Shown: piece after piece, positions 1-6,108 of the stretch | Position numbering within the stretch: position 1 is the stretch's first letter | Layout: the number at the start of each line of letters is the position of its first letter | Assembly (NCBI RefSeq): GCF_019834675.1 | Contig: NZ_JABUBU010000030.1 | Location: 1-32,419 of the forward strand | Length of the DNA: 32,419 nucleotides | Reading direction: 5' to 3' | From: Rhodococcoides corynebacterioides | GTDB lineage: Bacteria; Actinomycetota; Actinomycetes; Mycobacteriales; Mycobacteriaceae | Program-made: the position numbers and the translations under genes | The notes under the pieces: model-generated | The model's database searches: none | Told to the model about the DNA's origin: nothing | Seen by the model: the letters and a program-made list of their open reading frames with translations, nothing else

Positions 1-19
1 GGGGCGGGGAGGGGAGGGG
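1..19 (+). other. G-quadruplex-capable G tract
   Basis: Four runs of four G are separated by single-base loops (C, A, A), the sequence pattern of a very stable parallel G-quadruplex on the + strand. It lies just beyond the stop codon of the transglutaminase-like gene, whose mRNA would carry the C-rich complement. The window edge cuts the context, so a larger terminator or promoter structure cannot be excluded. Seen in sequence; folding and role are inference. Confidence 0.5.
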
Positions 20-27
20 TCGGGCGG

Positions 28-834
28 TCAGAGCAGAACCACCGGCTCCTTCCCGTCGTCCACGGGCAGTCCACCCGTCACGACGGCCGTCACCTCGGAG
101 GAGTTCAGGGTCATCGCCCCGCGGTAGTGGGTGAGGAAGGCGGTGTCGGCGGCGTCGCGACCGGTCGCGATCCGCACCAACGACTGCCGGGGCGCGAGGG
201 CTGTCGAGTCGACCACCAGCCAGCGATCGCCCACCATGGCTTCGACGACGGCGTGGAAGTCCATCGGATCGCAGCCGGGGGCGTAGACGGCGACCAGTCG
301 GGCCGGCACGTTGAGCGCGCGGAGCATGGCGACGACGAGGTGGGCGTAGTCGCGGCACACGCCGGCGCCGGCGAGCAGGGTGTCCGCGGCGCCGTCGATG
401 GGGTCGCTGCTGCCGGGCACGTAGCTCAGCCGCGCGCCCACCCAGTCCCCGACGGCGCTCACGACGTCGGCGTCGTCCTGGATGCGGCCGAACTCGGTGG
501 CGGCGAAGCCGAAGAACTTGTCGGCCTCGGCGTAGCGGCTCGGGCGGAGGTAGATGGCGCGCTCGAGTTCGGTGGTGGGGGCGGGGACGGTCCGGCCGGT
601 GACGGTGGCGTCGTACTGCACCAGGACCTTCCCGCTCTCCACGGGCAGCCGGTGCACCCGCGTGCCGTGCGATCCGGAGAATTCGGTGACCTCGGCGGGC
701 TCACCGTCGACGGTGACCGACAGCGTGTCGACGACGTCGGCACCCGGCAGCGGCGCCACGGCGATCTGCAGTTCGAGGGTGGTGGGCGCGGTGACGTCCA
801 GGTCGAGGTGGGCGGAGACGACGCGTTCGGTCAT
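28..834 (-). CDS. Transglutaminase-like family protein
   Basis: A 268-residue protein of the transglutaminase-like cysteine peptidase superfamily. A beta-rich N-terminal region (about 1-100) precedes a transglutaminase core (about 105-225) with a recognisable catalytic triad: Cys160 in AGVCRDYAHL, His194 in DFHAVVEAM and Asp209 in WLVVDST. Known members act as cross-linking enzymes, proteases or amidases, and the substrate here cannot be told. There is no signal peptide, so it is probably cytoplasmic. The ATG has no Shine-Dalgarno sequence but has a TACGCT hexamer exactly 6 nt upstream, which suggests a leaderless mRNA. It stands alone, beyond the tRNA gene and on the same strand. The family assignment is firm and the function is not. 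Confidence 0.9.
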   Translation of the reverse strand: MTERVVSAHLDLDVTAPTTLELQIAVAPLPGADVVDTLSVTVDGEPAEVTEFSGSHGTRVHRLPVESGKVLVQYDATVTGRTVPAPTTELERAIYLRPSRYAEADKFFGFAATEFGRIQDDADVVSAVGDWVGARLSYVPGSSDPIDGAADTLLAGAGVCRDYAHLVVAMLRALNVPARLVAVYAPGCDPMDFHAVVEAMVGDRWLVVDSTALAPRQSLVRIATGRDAADTAFLTHYRGAMTLNSSEVTAVVTGGLPVDDGKEPVVLL

Positions 835-840
835 TCGCGC

Positions 841-846
841 AGCGTA
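841..846 (-). promoter_or_regulatory. -10 box of a leaderless promoter (transglutaminase-like gene)
   Basis: TACGCT fits the actinobacterial -10 pattern TANNNT and is separated from the ATG by 6 nt, so transcription would begin at or next to the start codon. No convincing -35 hexamer was found. The identical hexamer and spacing occur before the methyltransferase gene at 25440. Confidence 0.45.
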
Positions 847-884
847 CGGGCGCGGGGGAGGTGGGGCCGCACGAGAGGGGCCGG

Positions 885-958
885 TGGAGCCGATGACGGG
901 AATCGAACCCGCGTATTCAGCTTGGGAAGCTGATGTTCTGCCATTGAACTACATCGGC
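885..958 (-). tRNA. tRNA-Gly (anticodon CCC)
   Basis: On the minus strand a complete cloverleaf can be drawn. The 7-bp acceptor stem begins GCCGATG and closes with CATCGGC. A GTTC/GAAC D stem follows, then a 5-bp anticodon stem TCAGC/GCTGA around loop TTCCCAA (anticodon CCC, reading GGG). The T arm holds the usual TTCGATT loop. The discriminator base is T and CCA is encoded. Without CCA the gene is 71 nt, a normal size for tRNA-Gly. The mature 5' end is at 958. It lies between the transglutaminase-like gene and dcd. Confidence 0.96.
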
Positions 959-987
959 GCGCGCGACTCGGGAGCCGTGCAGCGCCC

Positions 988-1015
988 AGGTTATCAGGAG
1001 GTCGCGGCGGGTCAG
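988..1015 (-). promoter_or_regulatory. Putative promoter of tRNA-Gly
   Basis: On the minus strand CTGACC (4 of 6 matches to TTGACA) is followed after 16 nt by TAACCT, a TANNNT -10 box. The predicted start is about 20-25 nt before the mature tRNA 5' end, a normal leader for tRNA processing. Pattern-based only. Confidence 0.45.
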
Positions 1016-1021
1016 TAGCCT
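1016..1021 (+). promoter_or_regulatory. -10 box of a possible leaderless dcd promoter
   Basis: TAGCCT ends 6 nt before the GTG start of dcd, and no Shine-Dalgarno sequence lies in between. The spacing predicts transcription from the G of GTG. The -35 region is weak (TTATCA at 991-996 with a long 19-nt spacer). It overlaps the upstream part of the tRNA promoter on the other strand. Confidence 0.4.
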
Positions 1022-1027
1022 GGCCGC

Positions 1028-1594
1028 GTGCTGCTTTCCGATCGCGACATCAGGGCCGAGGTGACGGCCGACCGACTCGGTATCGAGCCGTTCGACGAGT
1101 CGATGGTGCAGCCGTCGAGTGTGGACGTGCGCCTCGATTCGCTGTTCCGCGTGTTCGTCAACTCCAAGTACACCCACATCGATCCGAAGATGCAGCAGGA
1201 CGATCTGACGACGTTGGTGGAGCCGGGGGAGGGCGAGCCCTTCGTGCTGCATCCGGGCGAGTTCGTGCTGGGGTCGACGCTGGAGGCGATCACCCTGCCG
1301 GACGACCTCGCGGGTCGCCTCGAGGGCAAGTCGAGCCTGGGGCGTCTGGGACTCCTCACACATTCGACGGCGGGGTTCATCGACCCCGGGTTCAGCGGCC
1401 ACATCACGCTGGAACTGTCGAACGTGGCCAACCTGCCGATCACTCTCTGGCCCGGGATGAAGATCGGCCAGTTGTGCCTGTTCAGGCTGTCCAGCCCGGC
1501 CGAGCAGCCGTACGGGTCGTCGGCGCTCGGGTCGAAGTACCAGGGACAACGCGGCCCGACGCCGTCCAAGGCCTACCTCAACTTCCGAATCTAG
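1028..1594 (+). CDS. dcd: dCTP deaminase (probably bifunctional, dUMP-forming)
   Basis: This 188-residue protein converts dCTP towards dUMP for thymidylate synthesis. It has the trimeric dUTPase/Dcd fold with the family signature GRLEGKSSLGRLGLL (phosphate-binding region) and the segment HSTAGFIDPGFSGHITLELS, which carries the catalytic glutamate. The C-terminus YQGQRGPTPSKAY is the nucleotide-closing tail. It closely resembles the Mycobacterium tuberculosis enzyme as I recall it, which both deaminates dCTP and hydrolyses dUTP, so bifunctionality is likely by homology. The GTG start gives the conserved N-terminus MLLSDRDIRAEV. The gene sits head-to-head with tRNA-Gly, and a short intergenic promoter separates it from the Hsp70-like genes. 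Confidence 0.97.
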   Translation: MLLSDRDIRAEVTADRLGIEPFDESMVQPSSVDVRLDSLFRVFVNSKYTHIDPKMQQDDLTTLVEPGEGEPFVLHPGEFVLGSTLEAITLPDDLAGRLEGKSSLGRLGLLTHSTAGFIDPGFSGHITLELSNVANLPITLWPGMKIGQLCLFRLSSPAEQPYGSSALGSKYQGQRGPTPSKAYLNFRI

Positions 1595-1600
1595 ACTTTC

Positions 1601-1618
1601 GGTCGGTTTAGCCCGGCC
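1601..1618 (+). repeat. Intergenic motif, copy 1 (GGTCGGTTTAGCCCGGCC)
   Basis: This 18-nt sequence lies in the dcd to Hsp70-like intergenic region. A copy with 16 of 18 identical bases lies at 27311-27328, upstream of the membrane GGDEF-EAL gene. Its part GTCGGTTTA also recurs at 4502-4510, upstream of the third Hsp70-like gene. It could be a regulator site; no regulator is known to me for it. Confidence 0.35.
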
Positions 1619-1624
1619 AAGACG

Positions 1625-1653
1625 TTGAAACGCCCGGTTTGAGTCCGTAGTAT
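1625..1653 (+). promoter_or_regulatory. Housekeeping-type promoter of the Hsp70-like gene cluster
   Basis: TTGAAA (5 of 6 matches to TTGACA) at 1625-1630 and TAGTAT (5 of 6 matches to TATAAT) at 1648-1653 are separated by exactly 17 nt. This is the best SigA-type promoter in the window. The start would fall near 1660, giving a leader of about 30 nt before the ATG at 1690. Confidence 0.65.
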
Positions 1654-1689
1654 CGGTCTGTCCGTATTCGGCGACGATGGTGGTGACTC

Positions 1690-3270
1690 ATGCCAGGCCA
1701 ATTGTTCGGTGTCACGATGAGCACCGGCCTCGTGCGCGGCGTGACGGTGACCGGGGCCGGTGAGCTGCTCGAGGTGACCGAGCGCCCCGTGTCCCTGGAC
1801 CGCGCGCTGGACAATGCCTGCGACGCCGCTCTCGAGTTGGCCGCGGCCGCGGGGCACGACGCTCCCGTCATGGCGATCGGCGGCGATCCGGAGGACTGGG
1901 TCGGCCGCGGCGGGGTCCGGTTGATCGGGGAGTGCGACGCGTTCCTGGCCGCTGCCCGTGTCGAGGGCTGTGTCGACGACGTCCGTGTGGTCGCGGTCGT
2001 CGACGCCGGCCGCGTCGGCACGCGAGTTCACGTGCTGGACACCATGACCGGGCGCCTGATCTCGAGCGTCGGCACGGACGAGTTCTCCGGCGACGGCCTC
2101 ACTATGGCCGTCACGTCGTACCTCTGGTCCACCTACGGCGCGGCCGAGCGGGGCAGCGCGGCCGAGATGGCCGGCCTGGCCGCAGCCGCGGACCGGGCGG
2201 TCAGGATGCTCGGCACCGAGCGGGCGGTGGACCTCTCCGGCCCGTTCGTCACCGACCCGGTTCGACTGCGCCGCACCGAGTTCGACGCCATCGTGGCCGA
2301 CTGCGCCTCGCGCGTCCAGTTTCTGATCGACGACGCCGTGCGCCTCGGCGCGCAGGCCGTCCTGGTGGTCGGTGGGTGCGCCGAGTCGGCCTCGCTGCCC
2401 GCCGTTCTCGCCGCCCGCACCGCCGCGCCGGTGCGGGTACCCCGTCATCCCGCTGCCTTCTCGGCGGCCGGTGCCGCGCATTTGTCGACGGTGATTCCGT
2501 CGGCGCGTCCGTTCGCAGCGCCGCGTTCCGTTCCGGCGCAGCGTGTTCCGGTAGCGACCCGGTCGGAGCCGACCGTTCCGGCGACGACGGCGGCCGCCGA
2601 TCACGTCGGGCCCGCCGATTCGGCCCCCGCGGCCCACGCGGCTCCCGGTCGTCGCCGCTCGCCGCGGGTCGCCGCCGTGGCGGGAACCGCCGCTCTGGTG
2701 GCCGTCGCCACCCTCGGTGCCGCCGCCGGCGCGTCGGAGCGCGAGTCGATCGACGACGTCCGGGCCACCGATCGTGCGGTGGCCACCTCCGCCGTCGCTC
2801 CCGCGGATGCGCCCGGCCAGACCCGGCCGCAGGGGGTGGTTCCGGCTGCGACCGACACGACCACTCGCACCACGGCGCCGGCGGGGTCGACCACCGAGAC
2901 CGCCACCGCCACCGGCGTCCCCGGAACCGATCCGGCCGCGTCCGACATCGCCGCCACCGTGCCCCCGGGCTCGACCACGACCACGTCGACGGACCCCAAC
3001 CGGCGACCGGTGACCACCGCACCCGGCCAGAACAACGGCAACGGCAACAACGGCGGCAACAGCACCGGCAACGGCCCTGTCCGCAACCCGAACGCGGGCG
3101 GCGGAGGTCGGGACACCACCCCCACCCGCGATCGGGACGACGAGTCGACGTCGCACGCACCGGTCGCGACGCCGACGCCGGCCACGCCGAAACCCATCAC
3201 CACCACGACCCCCCGGCCGACCACGACGGCGCCCGCCGCCACACACACCACCACCCGCACGTCGCCGTGA
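1690..3270 (+). CDS. Membrane-anchored Hsp70/actin-fold protein with Thr/Pro-rich tail (paralogue A)
   Basis: A 526-residue protein in three parts. Residues 1-275 resemble a shortened, divergent Hsp70-type ATPase. There is an opening FGVTMSTGLVRGVTV (phosphate-1-like, without the usual Asp), VVDAGRVGTRVHVLD near residue 103 (phosphate-2-like) and LVVGGCAESASLPAV near 224 (adenosine-loop-like). A basic stretch RRRSPR leads into a membrane segment at about 327-345. Residues 345-526 are a Thr/Pro/Asn/Gly-rich low-complexity tail. By the positive-inside rule the ATPase-like part is cytoplasmic and the tail is outside. Nucleotide binding is uncertain because the phosphate loops are degenerate. It is the first of three related neighbours and has a strong promoter. 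I do not know a defined function; a role in envelope assembly or sensing is inference. Confidence 0.75.
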   Translation: MPGQLFGVTMSTGLVRGVTVTGAGELLEVTERPVSLDRALDNACDAALELAAAAGHDAPVMAIGGDPEDWVGRGGVRLIGECDAFLAAARVEGCVDDVRVVAVVDAGRVGTRVHVLDTMTGRLISSVGTDEFSGDGLTMAVTSYLWSTYGAAERGSAAEMAGLAAAADRAVRMLGTERAVDLSGPFVTDPVRLRRTEFDAIVADCASRVQFLIDDAVRLGAQAVLVVGGCAESASLPAVLAARTAAPVRVPRHPAAFSAAGAAHLSTVIPSARPFAAPRSVPAQRVPVATRSEPTVPATTAAADHVGPADSAPAAHAAPGRRRSPRVAAVAGTAALVAVATLGAAAGASERESIDDVRATDRAVATSAVAPADAPGQTRPQGVVPAATDTTTRTTAPAGSTTETATATGVPGTDPAASDIAATVPPGSTTTTSTDPNRRPVTTAPGQNNGNGNNGGNSTGNGPVRNPNAGGGGRDTTPTRDRDDESTSHAPVATPTPATPKPITTTTPRPTTTAPAATHTTTRTSP

Positions 3271-3293
3271 GCGCGTCCGTCATCAGCGGTCAC

Positions 3294-3299
3294 GGAGGG
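3294..3299 (+). promoter_or_regulatory. Ribosome binding site of paralogue B
   Basis: GGAGGG, 8 nt before the ATG at 3308, fixes the start of the second gene and supports co-translation from one transcript with paralogue A, 37 nt upstream. Confidence 0.7.
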
Positions 3300-3307
3300 C
3301 TGCGCAC

Positions 3308-4444
3308 ATGCACATCGCACTAGGAGTCGTCGTCGTCGAGGACTCGGTCACGGCCGCGTTGGTCGACGTCGACCTGCCTCAGCTGGGGCCGGTCGACGAG
3401 CGGACCACCCGCGTCACCGGTGATGTCGGTGACGCCGTCGCCGCCGCGATCGGGGTGATGTCGTTGCGCGCCAAGCGCGCCGACCTCGGTGTGCACCGGA
3501 CGGCGGTCGCGTTGACCGATCGGTCGGCGTGGACCAGCGTGTCCCGCGCGCTCGACCACCATCTGCTGACCGACGTGACGCTGGTCGACCAGGATCGACT
3601 GTCGGCCGTCGACCCCGACGGTCGGTACGGCGCGTCCGTGGCGGCGGCGCTGTGGGCGGATCGGCACGCCGGGGAGGTCGCCGCGCCCGTGGAGCTTCCC
3701 GACGCACCCGACGCTCCGGCGGGTCGATCGCCGCGTCGCCGGGGGATGGCCGTGGTCGGCGCGGGTGTCGCCGCGGCGGTCATCGCCGCCTCGGTCACCG
3801 TGTGGGCCGCGACCACCGCACCCCGCGTGGTGTCGGAGCCGGCCCCCAGCGCCGTGTCGCCCGCCACCGTCGGCGGAACCGATTCACCTGATTCATTTCG
3901 GCCGACGTCACCCAGTCCGACGGCGTCCGAGACCACCGCTCCCGCGCCCACTCCCGACGACGCCACGGCGGGTGATCCGGCAAACGCGCCTCGGGCCGTG
4001 GCACCGGGGTCGCCGCCCGTCGCACCGCCGGGCTCGCCCGCGGCGTCGGTTCTGCGGCCGACGACGCCGTCGGCCGGGTCCGGCACGCCGCGGAACTCCG
4101 GTGGCGGCTCGGCCACCTCGGGAGGCGGAACGTCGTCCGGCGGCGGCGCGACGTCCGGCGGCGGCACCGGGGGTGGCTCCACCGGGGGTGGCTCGACCAG
4201 CGGCGGTTCCACGGGCGGTGGCACCACCGGAGGCGGCACCAGCGGAGGCGGCGGAACCTCGACCGGTGGCGACCCGACCGGCGGCGGTTCCACGGGCGGC
4301 GACACGTCCGGTGGCGGCGCTGCGGGTGGGGGTTCGGCCGGCAACACCGACACCCCGCCGTCGGACCCGGCGCCCGAGTCTCCGGGACCGGACCCCGGCA
4401 CGCCGGGCGGCTCGGGCGGAGACGAGTCCAGCGGCACCGAGTGA
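3308..4444 (+). CDS. Membrane protein with partial actin-fold domain and Gly-rich tail (paralogue B)
   Basis: A 378-residue protein. Residues 1-125 (opening MHIALGVVVVEDSVTAALVD) resemble only the first lobe of the neighbouring Hsp70-like proteins; the phosphate-2 and adenosine motifs are absent, so it should not bind ATP like an Hsp70. After a basic segment (RSPRRRG, about 139-145) comes one membrane helix (about 147-169) and then a roughly 200-residue tail rich in Pro/Thr, then in GGG[ST] units. The topology is predicted N-in, C-out. It follows paralogue A by 37 nt with a good ribosome binding site. The truncation to one lobe with retained anchor and tail suggests a structural partner of A and C rather than an enzyme; this is inference. 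Confidence 0.72.
   Translation: MHIALGVVVVEDSVTAALVDVDLPQLGPVDERTTRVTGDVGDAVAAAIGVMSLRAKRADLGVHRTAVALTDRSAWTSVSRALDHHLLTDVTLVDQDRLSAVDPDGRYGASVAAALWADRHAGEVAAPVELPDAPDAPAGRSPRRRGMAVVGAGVAAAVIAASVTVWAATTAPRVVSEPAPSAVSPATVGGTDSPDSFRPTSPSPTASETTAPAPTPDDATAGDPANAPRAVAPGSPPVAPPGSPAASVLRPTTPSAGSGTPRNSGGGSATSGGGTSSGGGATSGGGTGGGSTGGGSTSGGSTGGGTTGGGTSGGGGTSTGGDPTGGGSTGGDTSGGGAAGGGSAGNTDTPPSDPAPESPGPDPGTPGGSGGDESSGTE
4099..4340 (+). repeat. Gly/Ser/Thr-rich coding repeats in paralogue B
   Basis: Degenerate 9-15 nt units encoding GGGT, GGGS and GGST blocks repeat about twenty times in frame, giving a flexible glycine-rich extracytoplasmic segment. Such arrays tend to vary in length by slippage. Seen directly in the translation. 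Confidence 0.8.
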
Positions 4445-4457
4445 CCCACCCGTAGTG

Positions 4458-4509
4458 AAACCGACCAAAACTCGGTAAACGTGACCCGGTTCGTCCCCCA
4501 CGTCGGTTT
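4458..4509. promoter_or_regulatory. Inverted repeat AAACCGAC/GTCGGTTT before paralogue C
   Basis: AAACCGAC at 4458-4465 is the exact reverse complement of GTCGGTTT at 4502-4509, with 36 nt between them. Inside lies GGTAAACGTG (4474-4483), nearly identical to GGTAAACGTT on the minus strand at 27281-27290, before another gene. TAGGAT (4509-4514) can serve as a -10 box for the downstream gene. A two-site operator or a transcript hairpin are both possible; no regulator is identified. Confidence 0.4.
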
Positions 4510-4553
4510 AGGATTCGCACTGTTGGTGGTGAGAACGAGCGCAGGGCGGGCAC

Positions 4554-5441
4554 ATGCGAGCAATGGTGGGGGTCTCTCTCGGAGCGTCCGCAGTGCGTGC
4601 AGCGATCATGGACCCGATGGGGCGTGCGTTGCTCGGCACCGAGTCGGTCACGGTGCCTCGGGGGCGTGACCGGCTCGAGGCCGCAATCGAGGCCGTCGAC
4701 TCCGTGTGTGCCCGGCACGCCGGTAATCGCGATTCCGCGGTGCTGGTGGTGCCCGACGATCCGCGGTGCCGAATCGGTTCCGCCGCAACGGTTCTGCACG
4801 AGGGTGGTTGCGTCCGTGTGGCCTCCGAGCTCGGCGCTCAGCTGACGTACCTGACGTTGCGCGGGCTGGTCGAGCCGCAGTCCACGGTGGCGGTGGTCGA
4901 CATCGGCAAGTCGGGCACCTCGGTGTCGGTGGTCGACGTCGGCAGCGGCCTGGTCCACGACGCCGACTGGACGGACTCCTTCCGCGGCGCGACCGTCGCC
5001 GCCGCGGTGCGCGAGCATCTGCTGTCCGCGTACGGCACTCCGGCGCCCCGCAGCCCGTTCGACGACGCCACGCTCGACGACGGCGTGGAGTGGGCCCTCG
5101 AGATGCTCGCGGTGCATCGGGCGGTCCAGGTGGGTGGGCCGTTCCTCGGCGGGTCGGTGACGGTCTTCCGCACGACGGTCGATCGGTTGGTGCTGGACGC
5201 GGTGACGGCGGTGTCGACGTGGGTGTACGACGTCATCGCCCGCGGACGACGGCGTGTCGACACCGTGGTGCTGGTGGGCGGACCGGCCAACCTCCCGCTG
5301 GTGCGGGGAGTATTCGCGCGTCAGTGGGGCGAGGCGTTGGTGACGCCGGCCGAACCACAGTCGTTGGCGGCTCGCGGCGCGGCGGTCCTGGCGGCGAGAG
5401 CGTCGACCGCGTCTCGACGCCCTCTTGCCTCGGCGTCGTAG
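4554..5441 (+). CDS. Soluble Hsp70/actin-fold protein (paralogue C)
   Basis: A 295-residue protein consisting of the ATPase-like domain only, without membrane segment or tail. It has VGVSLGASAVRAAIMD at the start (phosphate-1-like), VVDIGKSGTSVSVVD near residue 113 (an intact actin-family D-x-G-x-x-G-T phosphate-2 motif) and VVLVGGPANLPLVRG near 238 (adenosine loop). EPQSLAARGAAVLAAR near the end corresponds to the Hsp70 segment that closes the nucleotide pocket. It is the least degenerate of the trio and the one most likely to bind ATP. The ATG at 4554 has AGGGCGGG just upstream; a second in-frame ATG at 4563 is possible. It is 109 nt behind paralogue B with its own possible promoter. No substrate-binding domain is present, so a classical chaperone role is unlikely. 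Confidence 0.75.
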   Translation: MRAMVGVSLGASAVRAAIMDPMGRALLGTESVTVPRGRDRLEAAIEAVDSVCARHAGNRDSAVLVVPDDPRCRIGSAATVLHEGGCVRVASELGAQLTYLTLRGLVEPQSTVAVVDIGKSGTSVSVVDVGSGLVHDADWTDSFRGATVAAAVREHLLSAYGTPAPRSPFDDATLDDGVEWALEMLAVHRAVQVGGPFLGGSVTVFRTTVDRLVLDAVTAVSTWVYDVIARGRRRVDTVVLVGGPANLPLVRGVFARQWGEALVTPAEPQSLAARGAAVLAARASTASRRPLASAS

Positions 5442-5451
5442 CGGGGGCGGT

Positions 5452-5898
5452 TCAGCCCAGATGCCACCGCATGGACACGACGGTGCCGCAGCTCGAGGTG
5501 TCGACGGACGCGTCGTCGGCGAGGGCGTGGATCAGCGGGAGACCGCGTCCGCGTCGCGGATCGTCCTCGTGGTCGATCCATCGGCCGCGGTCGGCGACGT
5601 CCACGGCCACCGTGCGGCCGCCGGTGACCCTGGCGCGGAGGCTGACGGTTCGGGCGTTGCCGTCGGGCGTGGCATCGGAGCAGTAGGCGTGTTCGACGCT
5701 GTTGGCCAGCGCCTCGTAGGTCGCGAGGGTGATGTCCTGACACCGCTCGTGATCGATGCCGAGTTCCTCGAGCCAGCGCAGGACGGCGGTGCGCACGGAG
5801 GACAGGCGTCGCGGCTCGGCGGGCAGATCGACCAGCGCCAACTCGTGCGCGGACGGCGCCCCGTCGGTGGTCGTGTGCTGCGCGAGCCCTGCCGTCAT
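5452..5898 (-). CDS. RsbW-like ATP-binding protein (anti-sigma factor/serine kinase family)
   Basis: A 148-residue protein of the GHKL ATPase fold typical of anti-sigma regulatory kinases such as RsbW/SpoIIAB. The N-box reads TYEALANSVEHAY (Glu and Asn for Mg-ATP), the G1-like box is VADRGRW, and the G2-like glycine loop is RRGRGLPLIHAL, ending in TVVSMRW. In this family the protein binds a sigma factor or phosphorylates an anti-sigma antagonist. No sigma factor or antagonist gene is adjacent, so the partner is unknown. It is convergent with paralogue C, 10 nt apart. The ATG has no good Shine-Dalgarno sequence, but GGGTAC lies 9 nt upstream. Confidence 0.88.
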   Translation of the reverse strand: MTAGLAQHTTTDGAPSAHELALVDLPAEPRRLSSVRTAVLRWLEELGIDHERCQDITLATYEALANSVEHAYCSDATPDGNARTVSLRARVTGGRTVAVDVADRGRWIDHEDDPRRGRGLPLIHALADDASVDTSSCGTVVSMRWHLG

Positions 5899-5907
5899 GC
5901 CGGTTCT

Positions 5908-5913
5908 GTACCC
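5908..5913 (-). promoter_or_regulatory. Possible SigF/SigB-type -10 box (GGGTAC)
   Basis: GGGTAC on the minus strand matches the -10 of general-stress sigma factors (GGGTAY). A GTGT sequence 17 nt upstream could be the loose -35. If used, the RsbW-like gene would be read by the kind of sigma factor such proteins control. Short motif, low certainty. Confidence 0.25.
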
Positions 5914-5976
5914 ACGACGGCGCGTCTCTCACACGCGCGCGCCACCGGCTACGTCACAGACCGGTCACGGGGTTGG

Positions 5977-5992
5977 TTTACGACAAGGTAAA
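5977..5992. promoter_or_regulatory. Short inverted repeat TTTAC-N6-GTAAA in the divergent region
   Basis: A perfect 5+5 palindrome lies in the comparatively AT-rich 210-nt interval between the divergent RsbW-like gene and GAF-EAL gene. Its position suits an operator for either. A second small palindrome (GGAAA/TTTCC) follows at about 6013. Nothing else gene-like is visible in this interval. Confidence 0.3.
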
Positions 5993-6108
5993 TTGGACCG
6001 TCGACGGAGACGGGAAACTTTTTCCTACTCCGTACCGATACCTCGCACGGGCGGTACCGAATCCATGTTCGGGGGTACCCGTGATCTCGGTCACGTCGCG
6101 CCCCGAGC

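Noticed and set aside
1690..2514. Calling paralogue A a DnaK chaperone
   Set aside because: It lacks the substrate-binding domain, and the phosphate loops are degenerate; only the fold-level resemblance is supported.
4099..4340. CRISPR or minisatellite array
   Set aside because: The repeats are short in-frame glycine codon blocks inside a coding region, with no spacer structure.
6073..6080. GGGTACCC before the GAF-EAL gene as a stress-sigma promoter
   Set aside because: It is an ordinary palindrome, and no matching -35 sequence was found at 14-17 nt upstream.
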